The notes below the pieces were generated by a model. The model was not told where the DNA came from. It did no database searches and was given only the letters and a program-made list of their open reading frames with translations. The position numbers were made by a program, and so were the translations under genes. A stretch of DNA of 64,000 nucleotides, taken from Streptomyces sp. I05A-00742. Lineage in GTDB: Bacteria > Actinomycetota > Actinomycetes > Streptomycetales > Streptomycetaceae. Positions 45,653 to 53,505 of this stretch are shown here, one piece after another; position 1 is the first letter of the stretch, and each line of letters starts with the position of its first letter. The stretch is taken from assembly GCF_013055795.1 (NCBI RefSeq), contig NZ_JABETO010000004.1:173052-237051 (forward strand), in the 5' to 3' direction.

Positions 45653-47400
45653 GCCACCCCCAGCGTGGCCCGCTGCTGCGGAGCGTCCGTGTGGCCGGTG
45701 AGCCACCAGCAGGTCACGACCAGCTGGTGCAGGTCGGCGATCGCGTGGGTGCTCTGTCCGCGTGCCGCCTCGGCCAGTGCCTGACGAACCGCGTCCAGGT
45801 CGATGAGCCCCTCGGACACGAGTGGGCTGTGGGAGATCAGTGCGTCGAGGCGGTCGTGGTTGCGGGCCAGGCCGGCGATGCGCTGGGCGGTGAAGGAGCC
45901 TTTCGAGCGGCGGGAGGTCAGCCACGCAGGAAGCTGGGGCAGGGCGGCGGCGAGCAGGGGTTTGTAGGCGACCATGCCCCGCCGGGCCAGGGCCGGGACG
46001 GCGAACGCAGCCCGCACGACCTGGTTGTCCAGGTAGGGGTGGACCGGCCGGATGTCGAGAGCGTCGCCGTAGGGCATCCAGCCGCGGGCCGAGGCGCCGA
46101 CTGCTCGCAGGGCCGCCCATTGGTCGAACGTGTCCGCCCGGTCCGGCTGCCGAGTGTGCATGGCTTGCCGGACGAGGACGGCGACCTGCCGGCGCCCGCC
46201 GGTGGTCAGCCACGAGGCGGCCGGGCCCGGACGGCACCAGGACCACCCACCCCGGGTAGCAGGCGTCACAGGTCCGCGCTCCAGGGTGTCGGCGGCCTCG
46301 GCCAGAGCACCGACGCGACCGAGGCCGGCGGCCCGGGTGAGTGCCTTCCAGTACGGTCCGGGCGCGGCGTTGCGCAGCCGGGCGAAGGCGACGACCTGCC
46401 GCCGGGCCTCCCGGCGGTGGCCGTCCTGGATCAGCCGCACCCAGCAGGCGGAGGAGGAGTCGAGCACGACGTCACCCCCGTGCCCGGTCAGATGCAGCGC
46501 CAGGTCGCGGACCGGGTGCAGGTAGGCGGCGTCCATCGCGAACATCGCCGCTTCCAGGACCGGTTCGCTCGCGGTCGGCTGGCGGGCGGGGAAGGAGAAC
46601 GGCAGCTCGGTCTCGGTCCCGGTGGCGACCGTATGCGTGATGGCGGGGTGGCGGGCGACACGGGCGGCGAAGGCCATGTCCTCGCCACTGGTGTAACCGT
46701 CGGTGTACGTCACCGCCCGCACCCGTCCCACCTCGGCCGCCAGCATCACGGCCGTCGAGGAGTCCAGGCCTCCGGACAGGTCGGCGCCCACCGGTCCCTC
46801 GGCGGCGTGGAGCCGGTGCTGGACGGCTTCGGTGAGCGCCTTGCCGAAGCGCCGGGCGCCCTCGCGCAGACCCACCGCCGGGCACGCATCGCTGACGTCC
46901 ACGAGCTGGGGCGGCGTCCCGGGGGTGAGCAGCAGCCCGTACCCCCCGGGCACCTGTCGGACCTGCTCATACGGGGTGCGGTGCGGCCAGTGCTGCTCGC
47001 CGACGGTCAGCTGGGCCGCCAGCAGGCCCAGATCCGGCGCGGCATGCATCCCGTCGGCCAGCAGGCGGACCTGGGTCGCCCACTCCACCCGCCCCTTGCG
47101 CAGGCTGTAGTAGACGGGCCTGATGCCGGCCAGGTCACCGCACACGAACCGCTGATGCCCGTTGTCCGCGACCACCCAGTACGAGCCCGTCCAGTGAGTG
47201 AGTTCCGCCCACCGGCCGGACGCCGCCGGCGGCGCGGCCCTCATCTCTTCCTCGGTGACCGAGCAGTCGCCCAGCACCGCCAGCCGCACCTGTCCCTCGA
47301 CGACGATCCGCACCCGTGCACCAGCCCCGCGGCGCACATTGTTCAGCCCTTCGACCTGCACACCGCCGGCGGCGCCACTGGCGAGCCACTGCTGTTGCAT
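45646..47400 (-). CDS. Lasso peptide cyclase C (asparagine synthetase-like)
   Basis: 584 residues from ATG 47400, 6 bases after AGGGAGG (TTG 47406 has no spacer). A degenerate glutaminase-like N-half (VPGGYGLLL) is followed by the ATP-pyrophosphatase motif VGADLSGGLDSSTAVML near residues 205-220, and the later GHGGDVVLDSS and YLDNQVVRAAF segments of lasso cyclases. It activates the Asp/Glu side chain as AMP ester and forms the isopeptide macrolactam. It follows the precursor by 95 bases that include a hairpin. Confidence 0.93.
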   Translation of the reverse strand: MQQQWLASGAAGGVQVEGLNNVRRGAGARVRIVVEGQVRLAVLGDCSVTEEEMRAAPPAASGRWAELTHWTGSYWVVADNGHQRFVCGDLAGIRPVYYSLRKGRVEWATQVRLLADGMHAAPDLGLLAAQLTVGEQHWPHRTPYEQVRQVPGGYGLLLTPGTPPQLVDVSDACPAVGLREGARRFGKALTEAVQHRLHAAEGPVGADLSGGLDSSTAVMLAAEVGRVRAVTYTDGYTSGEDMAFAARVARHPAITHTVATGTETELPFSFPARQPTASEPVLEAAMFAMDAAYLHPVRDLALHLTGHGGDVVLDSSSACWVRLIQDGHRREARRQVVAFARLRNAAPGPYWKALTRAAGLGRVGALAEAADTLERGPVTPATRGGWSWCRPGPAASWLTTGGRRQVAVLVRQAMHTRQPDRADTFDQWAALRAVGASARGWMPYGDALDIRPVHPYLDNQVVRAAFAVPALARRGMVAYKPLLAAALPQLPAWLTSRRSKGSFTAQRIAGLARNHDRLDALISHSPLVSEGLIDLDAVRQALAEAARGQSTHAIADLHQLVVTCWWLTGHTDAPQQRATLGVAC

Positions 47401-47439
47401 CCTCAACCTCCCTGGATCCGTCCGCTGTGACGCGCCCCC

Positions 47440-47466
47440 GGGGGCCCGGCCGCAGGCCGGCCCCCC
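47440..47466 (-). terminator. Intercistronic hairpin between lasso precursor and cyclase
   Basis: On the minus strand, GGGGGCCGGCC, loop TGC, GGCCGGGCCCCC: an 11-bp stem with one bulged G. Located 29 bases after the precursor stop. A partial terminator or mRNA-stabilising structure here would let the precursor be made in excess over the enzymes. Confidence 0.65.
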
Positions 47467-47495
47467 GGAGGTTGTTCAGTCACGCCCTGGGCGTG

Positions 47496-47657
47496 TCACT
47501 CGAAGTAGTTCGACTTGTCGGCGTCGTTCTCCTTCTGGCGTCCCAGGGTCAGGACGGCCACCGGGTGGGTGCTGAACCGCGGCGCGAAGACGCCACTCGG
47601 TGCGGCTGCGCCCTCCTGCTCGACGGGGCTGTGCGGATCAGGCGTGTTCAGGACCAT
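47496..47657 (-). CDS. Lasso peptide precursor A
   Basis: 53 residues from ATG 47657 (AAGGAGGG, 6-base spacer). The leader of 38 residues contains SGVFAPRFSTHP and ends VLTL, with Thr at the -2 position required by lasso processing enzymes. Predicted core: GRQKENDADKSNYFE (15 residues). Gly1 can link to Asp7 or Asp9; an 8-residue ring is not possible because position 8 is Ala. The core has no Cys, so it would be class II. It is unusually hydrophilic: Arg, two Lys, two Glu and two Asp in 15 residues; Tyr13 and Phe14 are the bulky residues available as plugs. It is followed by cyclase, B1, B2 and ABC genes in canonical order. Confidence 0.9.
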   Translation of the reverse strand: MVLNTPDPHSPVEQEGAAAPSGVFAPRFSTHPVAVLTLGRQKENDADKSNYFE

Positions 47658-47805
47658 GACCGGCCCTCCTTCACATCGGTTGACCTGGAGGTGGTGCGAT
47701 GGTGCCGACTCCATGTCACCGCGTTCGAAGGGCGGTTCCCAGAGACAGAAGTGGGGACTTCCGAGGAGCGGATCCGGGACGTTCCTGGAACCGGGCTGGA
47801 AGCTG
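47658..47805 (-). promoter_or_regulatory. Lasso operon control region
   Basis: 148 bases between the M20 stop and the precursor start. It contains the perfect palindrome GTTCC-T-GGAAC (47781-47791), a candidate operator, and GGTTCCCAGAG (47735-47745) as a half-site-like relative. No unambiguous -35/-10 pair was found. Confidence 0.4.
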
Positions 47806-48999
47806 TCAGCCTGCGTGGAGGAGGTCGAGGACTGCCCGGTGGTAGACGGCGTAGACCTGCGGCAGCTCGGCGAGGCGGGCGCGCTCGTCGATGCCGTGCA
47901 GCCCCTCGTAGGCCGGTCCGAACCCGGCCGTGGCCGGAATGCCCTCACCGGCCAGCAAGTTGCCGATATTCGACGGCCCCGCCGTCTTCGCCCGCACCGT
48001 CAGCCCCTCGGTGACGGCAGCCCTCAGCAGAGCGGCGGCCGGCTGTTCGTCCGCCGCGAGACGGAACGGTGGCCAGCTGGCCACCGGGGTGATCCGGGTC
48101 GGCAGGGGGGTGGGCAGCGTCGCGTCGAGCTCGGCCACCGCCGTGCACACCAGAGTCTCCGCGTCGTGCGCATCGAAGGCCGGTGTGGTGCGGATGTCGA
48201 CGTTCAGCTCGCACCGGTCGGGGGTGACCGAGAAGCCCTGGCCGCCGTGGAATGAGGTCACGGACAACTTCGGCGGCAGCGGGAACCCCGATCCGGCCTC
48301 GACGCCGGGCAAGCAGGCCGCGTCAAGAAGACGTACGAGGTGTGCGGCGCGGGAGATCGCCCCCACGACAGTGCGGCTGGCCCCCGAGTGCCCGGAGGGG
48401 GCATGAACCGCGATGACAGCGCGCCACAGACCACGTCCTCCGGCTACGACCTCCTTCAGCCCCGGGTAGCCGATCATCACCCCTGCGGGCCGGGCGGCGG
48501 CGGGGTCGTCCAGATAGGCGCGGGCGCCGCCGAAGCCGCCGGTGTGCTCGTCCACGTCCAGGAGCACGGCCAGCCCACCGTGCAGGCCGGCGGCGCGGGG
48601 GTGCAGGTCGGCGGCGATGTGGCAGAACATCGAGGCGGCGAGCTTGGAATCGGCGGCGCCGCGGCCGCGCAGCCAGCCATCCACCACGTCCCCGGCCGTC
48701 GGCGAAAACGACCACGCGCCCTCGTCCCCGAACGGAGCAGTGTCCATGCAGGCGTCCAGAGCCCACCACCGGCCAGGCCTCCCGCCCACGATCTCCACCA
48801 ATAGCCCTACCAGTGCACCGACTTCGTCATACAGGCGCCGGTGCGGCAGCGCACGGTCCGTCAGCCAGCCTTCAAGAACGCGCAGGACGGGCCCGTAGTC
48901 GTCGATACCGCCCCGGCTCGGCAACCGGATCAGCTCCTGCGCCAGGCCGATGACGGACGCGCACCGCTCGGCGGCCGCCGCCTGCAAGTTCTCGCTCAC
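47806..48999 (-). CDS. M20-family amidohydrolase/peptidase with altered metal ligands
   Basis: 397 residues from GTG 48999 (GAGGAG, 6-base spacer). ATG 49017, overlapping the regulator's stop as TGATG, is an alternative. M20 landmarks: RGRGAADSKLAA, VDEHTGGFGG, the dimerisation lid, LNVDIRTTP and the late LHGIDERA. The first metal histidine of GHxD reads ALDACMD (Cys) and the EE pair reads EH, so the dinuclear zinc site is not standard. It is co-transcribed with the HTH regulator and sits 148 bases before the lasso precursor. It may process or hydrolyse a small amide; a lasso link is inferred from position only. Confidence 0.82.
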   Translation of the reverse strand: MSENLQAAAAERCASVIGLAQELIRLPSRGGIDDYGPVLRVLEGWLTDRALPHRRLYDEVGALVGLLVEIVGGRPGRWWALDACMDTAPFGDEGAWSFSPTAGDVVDGWLRGRGAADSKLAASMFCHIAADLHPRAAGLHGGLAVLLDVDEHTGGFGGARAYLDDPAAARPAGVMIGYPGLKEVVAGGRGLWRAVIAVHAPSGHSGASRTVVGAISRAAHLVRLLDAACLPGVEAGSGFPLPPKLSVTSFHGGQGFSVTPDRCELNVDIRTTPAFDAHDAETLVCTAVAELDATLPTPLPTRITPVASWPPFRLAADEQPAAALLRAAVTEGLTVRAKTAGPSNIGNLLAGEGIPATAGFGPAYEGLHGIDERARLAELPQVYAVYHRAVLDLLHAG

Positions 49000-49016
49000 C
49001 CTGTTCTCCTCGCCCA

Positions 49017-49799
49017 TCAGATGTGCCGCACCGACAGCGCGCGTACGGCCTCGATCGTCTCCACCGGCCGCGCGGACGCACACGCCTCCCGCCCGTGATG
49101 GACCAGCCCCACCGCCGCCTCCCGGCCCAGCAGCACCCCACAGTCAAACCCCTCCGCCCCGTGGAAACTCGGCAACGGCGCCACCGCGGCCGTCTCCGAC
49201 GCCACGAAGAACCGTTCCAGTGCCTCCGACTGCTCGACCATCCCGATACGCAACGTCTTTCCACCGTTGCGCCGGGCGGCCGGGTCCCGCAGCTCCAGCA
49301 GCCGCACCAGATGATCGGTCAGCGCACGGTGCCTCGGCGGCCCGTACAGCACGCGGTAGTGCACCAGGTCCGCGTGCTCGGCCACCGCAGCCTCGATCGC
49401 TGCCAGATATGCCCCCTCCCGTGACCGGCTGCCGGTGACGACCAGCTGCTCGCGCGCGCCGGAAGCGACCTCGATCATCGCCTCGATCAGATCGGTCCAG
49501 CGGGTCAGCAGCTTGACGACCTGCGCCGTGCCGGAGCGCTCCAGCACGCTCGTGACCGCCCCGTCCTGATGGGCGAACAGCACCTCCGACCGCTCCCGGT
49601 ACAGCTCGCACAACCCGGCCCGGTTCCGCTTCCCGGTACGCCGCCGCCCCGACTCGAAGGCGCTGAGCAAGCTCGCGTCCGCCGCCAGTCCAGTGATCAC
49701 ATTGAGGGCATCGGCCGCCTCCTCCAATGTCATGTTCCGCGCCACCCGGGCCCGCTTGAGTGCCGAATCCCCATCACTCCCCGCGGCCACGGAAACCAC
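49017..49799 (-). CDS. XRE-type HTH regulator with large C-terminal domain
   Basis: 260 residues from GTG 49799. The N-terminal helix-turn-helix (about 12-60) reads LKRARVARNMTLEEAADALN...SLLSAFESGRRRTG, the Cro/CI recognition pattern. The C-terminal part (about 85-260) contains LVVTGSRSREGAYLAAIEAAV and YRVLYGPPRHRALTDHLVRLLELRD; it looks like a ligand-binding or phospholipase-D-like effector domain, not identified further. Its stop shares a base with the M20 start, so the two act together. It is a likely local regulator of the M20/lasso region. Confidence 0.8.
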   Translation of the reverse strand: MVSVAAGSDGDSALKRARVARNMTLEEAADALNVITGLAADASLLSAFESGRRRTGKRNRAGLCELYRERSEVLFAHQDGAVTSVLERSGTAQVVKLLTRWTDLIEAMIEVASGAREQLVVTGSRSREGAYLAAIEAAVAEHADLVHYRVLYGPPRHRALTDHLVRLLELRDPAARRNGGKTLRIGMVEQSEALERFFVASETAAVAPLPSFHGAEGFDCGVLLGREAAVGLVHHGREACASARPVETIEAVRALSVRHI

Positions 49800-49950
49800 C
49801 CCTTCCCGTCCGCCGGATCCTCCCGCCTCTATCCTTCCCCGGCCGTCAGTGGATCAGCTTCCGGGTCACGGTCAGCGTCGTCCCACGGCCCGAGCCGCAC
49901 ACCTGTCTGAACTGCGTGACGCCGAACGTCACTTCGCCCCCACCCCGCCG

Positions 49951-51159
49951 TCAGGACCCCCGCCGCGCCGCCGTGACGCGCACGGTGTCCGCGGACCGGT
50001 CGCCCGCGAGGACGTCGATGCGGACGCCGGCGGACGGGTCGGTGAAGGTGCTGCCGGGATGGTGGGCGGCCAGGTCGAGGGGGGTGCAGCCGGGAGGGGC
50101 GGGCAGAGGGGCGGATGGGGAGGGGGTGGGGGGCAGGACGCGGATCGGGCCCTCGCCCGTCGGGACCGACGAGTCGACCTTGTAGATCAGGACGCCCGTG
50201 GAGCAGGGGTCGGGGTCGTTGCCGCCGGCCCGTCGGGACTCGGCCACGTACGCCGTGGTGGCGCCGGTGCGGATGACGGCGATCTTGGTGCCGCCCGGGC
50301 GTTCCACGGGTGTCAGCCGGACCGTGCGGCGGCCGGGGGCGGCCACGCAGGCGACCTGGGCGGCGCGGATCCAGCCGAGCTTCCAGGCGTGCCAGCCGAG
50401 GTACTGGGGAGCGGCGCCGGCGATGTCGCCCATGACGTCCCAGCCGCCGACGTGGCGGTGGGTGTCGCCGGTGAAGGCGTAGAGGTCGGGGAGGCCGAAG
50501 ATGTGCCCGGTCTCGTGGGCGGCGACCTTGTGGCCCCACCGCCACATGTCCTGGCCGAAGGTGACGGCCCATTTGAGGCGTCGGCCGTCGGCGGTGATGC
50601 CGGAGCCGGCCGGGTCGTACAGGTACGTCGGGGAGAAGGGGATCGCCTTCGCGGTCCTGGTGGGGACCACGTACACCATGTCGTAGCGGGAGAAGTCGAC
50701 GCCCGGGTCGGCGGCCGTGACGGCGTCGCGGAGGTAGCGCTCGTGGGCCTCGAAGGTGAGGCCGCGCTGGAAGCCGTAGTCGGTGGAGGCGGCCGGCATA
50801 CGGACCCAGCGGTGGGAGAAGGTGAGGTCGAGCCGCGTCCGGCCGTAGGAGGCGGTGCGCATCCAGCCGGCGGCGGGGGCGAGGTGGGCCGCGTACGCCG
50901 TGGTGGAGTCGGGGGCGGGCGCGTCGGGGAAGTCGACGAAGAGGGTGAGGACGCGGTGGGTGCCGGTGGCGCGCCGGAACTGCTTGCGGTCGGTGTCGTG
51001 GCCCTCGTCGGTCCAGCCGGTCCGGCCCGGCAGCGCGCAGTCGGCGGCGGACGGCCGGTCGGGGCGGGGTGCCGCCGAGGCCGGGACGGGGGCGGTGCAG
51101 CAGGCGGCGAGGGCGAGGGCCGTGGCGAGCAGCCGGGGCCGGAGGGGCGGCGTGGGCAT
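49951..51159 (-). CDS. Secreted M6-family (immune-inhibitor-A-like) metalloprotease
   Basis: 402 residues. ATG 51159 follows AAGGAG. The signal peptide is about residues 1-29 (LLATALALAACCTAPVPASAA). The zinc site HETGHIFGLPD (HExxHxxGxxD) is complete and followed by GGWDVMGDIAG, the Met-turn-like segment of M6 proteases. The C-terminal third is a beta-rich domain with TAYVAESRRAGG and a pair of cysteines. It degrades extracellular protein and could supply the peptides used by the hydroxyproline/peptide system nearby. Between it and the HTH regulator (49800-49950) nothing was seen. Confidence 0.88.
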   Translation of the reverse strand: MPTPPLRPRLLATALALAACCTAPVPASAAPRPDRPSAADCALPGRTGWTDEGHDTDRKQFRRATGTHRVLTLFVDFPDAPAPDSTTAYAAHLAPAAGWMRTASYGRTRLDLTFSHRWVRMPAASTDYGFQRGLTFEAHERYLRDAVTAADPGVDFSRYDMVYVVPTRTAKAIPFSPTYLYDPAGSGITADGRRLKWAVTFGQDMWRWGHKVAAHETGHIFGLPDLYAFTGDTHRHVGGWDVMGDIAGAAPQYLGWHAWKLGWIRAAQVACVAAPGRRTVRLTPVERPGGTKIAVIRTGATTAYVAESRRAGGNDPDPCSTGVLIYKVDSSVPTGEGPIRVLPPTPSPSAPLPAPPGCTPLDLAAHHPGSTFTDPSAGVRIDVLAGDRSADTVRVTAARRGS

Positions 51160-51203
51160 GGCACTCCTTGTTCGGACGGGCCGGTCGGGGAGGTGATCGG
51201 GGG

Positions 51204-52469
51204 TCAGGCGCGGCCCGCCGCCAGCCTCATGAGGCGGTCCAGGACCCGCCCGCCGGAGGCGCCGACGCCGTCGTGCTCCCACTCGTTGGTGACCCAGGCG
51301 CGGACCCCGGCGACCTCCCGGGCGGTGCGCAGGGAGAGTCCGGCGTCGACGTACATGTCGTCGTGGTAGACGGCGGCCGCGACCGGGACCCGGTTGGCGG
51401 CGAGGCGGGCGGGGTCGTACAGCGGCTGCCAGTCGTCCCGTTCGGCCAGCAGCGCGGTGGCGTCGGCGAAGGGACGCAGTCCGGCGACGTCCCGGAACAT
51501 CCAGGGGTAGATCATCTCGCCGGTGAGCAGCAGCGGGTCCGCGTCCTCGGCGAACTCGGGGAAGCCGGCCAGGGCGCGGTGCGCGGCCCAGCCCGTGGGC
51601 CCGTTCCCCTGGCCGTAGAGGGTCTCCTGGAGGACGGCGAACAGGGGGTTGTCCGTGAACGCGGTCAGGGCCATGACCTGGTGGAGGAAGGTGGCGGTCG
51701 GTTCGCCCCGGTCGTCGAGGGCTTCGTCGAGCAGCCAGTGCAGCCGCTCGAAGCCGTCGCCCATGCCGAGGACGAGGCCGAGGGTGCGCAGTCGCCGGGC
51801 GGTGAGCCGGTCGCCGTCGGGCAGCCGGACCTCGGTGGTGGCGAGCAGGTCGGCGAGGCGGCGCAGGCGGGGGGCGTCGTCCGGGTAGCGGTCGTAGAAG
51901 TCCAGGACGCGGTCCCGGACGCGGGGGTAGGTGCGGGCGTAGACGTCGTCGGCGGTGGCGGTGAGGCCGGGGAGGCCCCCGGTGATATAGCAGGCGCGCA
52001 GCCCCTCGGGTGCGCGGGAGAGGTAGGTGAGGGTGACGAAGCCGCCGTAGCTCTGGCCGAGGGTCTCCCAGGGTTCGTCGCCGCACAGCGCGCGGCGGAT
52101 CAGTTCGGCGTCGGCGACGATCGCGTCGGCGCGGAAGTGGGCGAGGTGGGCGGCGAGTTGGCCGGGTCCGGCGAATCGGGCGGCCGTACGGGCGGTCACG
52201 GGGGACGAGCGGCCGGTGCCGCGCTGGTCGAGGAGCAGCACCCGGTGGGTCTCCAGCGCCCGGTCCAGCCAGCCGGGTGAACCGGCGGACGGCCGGGGCG
52301 ACTTGCCGCCTGGCCCGCCCTGGAGGTAGAGCAGCCACGGCAGCGCGTCGGCCGAGCGGGCGGGGTCGGCGACTTCGCGGGCGAACACCCGGATGGTGAG
52401 CCCGTCGGGCGCGGAGTGGTCGAGGGGGACGGTGAAGACGTGGTCGGCGGTGGCGTACGCGGGGTTCAT
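51204..52469 (-). CDS. S33 alpha/beta hydrolase, proline iminopeptidase-like
   Basis: 421 residues. LLYLQGGPGGKSPRP (oxyanion HGGPG type), VLLLDQRGTGRSSPV and nucleophile GQSYGGF are diagnostic of S33 prolyl aminopeptidases; the late YHDDMYVD and WEHDGVG segments supply Asp and His. No signal peptide, so it is cytoplasmic. It removes N-terminal proline or related residues from peptides, which fits the neighbouring M6 protease, Xaa-Pro aminopeptidase and hydroxyproline catabolic genes. Confidence 0.9.
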   Translation of the reverse strand: MNPAYATADHVFTVPLDHSAPDGLTIRVFAREVADPARSADALPWLLYLQGGPGGKSPRPSAGSPGWLDRALETHRVLLLDQRGTGRSSPVTARTAARFAGPGQLAAHLAHFRADAIVADAELIRRALCGDEPWETLGQSYGGFVTLTYLSRAPEGLRACYITGGLPGLTATADDVYARTYPRVRDRVLDFYDRYPDDAPRLRRLADLLATTEVRLPDGDRLTARRLRTLGLVLGMGDGFERLHWLLDEALDDRGEPTATFLHQVMALTAFTDNPLFAVLQETLYGQGNGPTGWAAHRALAGFPEFAEDADPLLLTGEMIYPWMFRDVAGLRPFADATALLAERDDWQPLYDPARLAANRVPVAAAVYHDDMYVDAGLSLRTAREVAGVRAWVTNEWEHDGVGASGGRVLDRLMRLAAGRA

Positions 52470-52485
52470 GTCTCCCTCTCCGGAC

Positions 52486-52603
52486 GGCGGTTCTCCGGAC
52501 GGCGGACGGCGGTTCTCCGGGCGGCGGTTCTCCGCACCGCGGTTCTCCGCACCGCGGTTCTCCGCACGGCGACCCTCCGGGCGGCGACCCTCCGGACGGA
52601 GGT
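52486..52603. repeat. 15-base tandem repeat array upstream of the S33 peptidase
   Basis: About seven degenerate units with a 15-base period, such as CGGCGGTTCTCCGGG, CGGCGGTTCTCCGCA, CCGCGGTTCTCCGCA (twice) and CGGCGACCCTCCGGG. It starts about 17 bases upstream of the S33 ATG. It could encode a 5-residue repeat on either strand, but no start or ribosome site supports a gene. Confidence 0.75.
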
Positions 52604-52692
52604 CGCGGAAGACAGCCTGGAGCCGGCGCCGGGCCGGGGGTACTCCCGTCTGCCCATCGTCCGGCGTTATGGAGCGGGCAGGCGGTATGACG

Positions 52693-52723
52693 AGAGGGGG
52701 CGTGCGACGGGCACGCCCCCTCT
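52693..52723 (-). terminator. Strong hairpin terminator after the GntR gene
   Basis: AGAGGGGGCGTGC, loop GACGG, GCACGCCCCCTCT: a perfect 13-bp stem 15 bases after the GntR stop on the minus strand. It closes the hydroxyproline operon. Confidence 0.8.
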
Positions 52724-52737
52724 CCCCCGCCCACGGC

Positions 52738-53448
52738 TCACCGGCCGGCGCGCGCCTTCCCCCGTCCGGCCCGCCGCTGCTCGTCGCCGCCCCGGGCCCA
52801 CAGCGAGCGCACGTGGCCCAGGTGCCGTCCCATGCACTGCTCGGCGCCCTCGGCGTCGCCCGCCAGCATCAGGTCGAGCAGTTCGAGGTGCTCCTCGGCC
52901 GAGGGGATCAGCTCGTCGCGCTCGTCCAGCGCGGTCAGCCCGTACAGGCGCGAACGCTTGCGCAGATCGCTGACGGTCTCGACCAGGCGCTCGTTGCCGG
53001 AGAGCCCGAGAAGGGTGAGGTGGAACCGCCGGTCGGCCTCCAGGTAGCCGATGAGGTCGTGTTCGCGTGCGGCGCGCACGATCTCCTCGGCGACGGGCCG
53101 GAGCGCCTCCAGGTCCTCGCGGGCCGCGGTGCCGGTGATCCGGCCGACCATGGGGACCTCGATGAGCGTACGGATCTCGGTGTACTGGTCCAGGTCGCGC
53201 TCGTTGACCTCGGTGACCCGGAAGCCCTTGTTGCGGACCGGTTCGACCAGTCCCTCGCGGGCGAGGTCGAGCATGGCCTCGCGCACGGGCGTCGCGGAGA
53301 TGCCGAACTCCTCCGCGAGCCCGGGCGCCGAGTAGACCTCGCCGGGGCGCAGTTCACCGGAGATCAGGGCGGCGCGCAGGGCGTGGGCGACCTGGTCGCG
53401 CAGCCGCTCCCGGGCAGTGATGAGGTTGCGCTGCTTGAGGTGCCCCAT
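52738..53448 (-). CDS. GntR/FadR-family regulator of hydroxyproline utilisation
   Basis: 236 residues. N-terminal winged helix (about 10-75: VAHALRAALISGELRPGEVYSAPGLAEEFGISATPVREAMLDLAREGLV) and an FCD effector domain (about 90-215) with the metal-ligand histidines in RRFHLTLLG, SAEEHLELLD and MGRHLGHVR. It is the last gene of the catabolic run, 57 bases after the aldehyde dehydrogenase; the palindrome CAATGT-C-ACATTG lies in that gap. It most likely represses all units carrying this element and is released by a pathway intermediate. Confidence 0.92.
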   Translation of the reverse strand: MGHLKQRNLITARERLRDQVAHALRAALISGELRPGEVYSAPGLAEEFGISATPVREAMLDLAREGLVEPVRNKGFRVTEVNERDLDQYTEIRTLIEVPMVGRITGTAAREDLEALRPVAEEIVRAAREHDLIGYLEADRRFHLTLLGLSGNERLVETVSDLRKRSRLYGLTALDERDELIPSAEEHLELLDLMLAGDAEGAEQCMGRHLGHVRSLWARGGDEQRRAGRGKARAGR

Positions 53449-53489
53449 GGTGTCCCTTTCGTGCCCCGATGGACTGGACCACCAGCGTA

Positions 53490-53502
53490 CAATGTCACAT
53501 TG
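53490..53502. promoter_or_regulatory. Operator-like palindrome CAATGT-C-ACATTG before the GntR gene
   Basis: A perfect 6-1-6 inverted repeat, 42-54 bases upstream of the GntR ATG and just after the aldehyde dehydrogenase stop. Related elements are at 56831-56839, 59953-59962 and 61437-61470. Probable autoregulatory GntR site. Confidence 0.7.
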
Positions 53503-53505
53503 GAT

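Noticed and set aside
47806..49799. HTH-M20 pair as a toxin-antitoxin system
   Set aside because: Sizes and the M20 fold do not fit any toxin-antitoxin family; no toxic domain visible.
52486..52603. CRISPR or small coding gene in the 15-base repeats
   Set aside because: No unique spacers, unit far too short, no start or Shine-Dalgarno.
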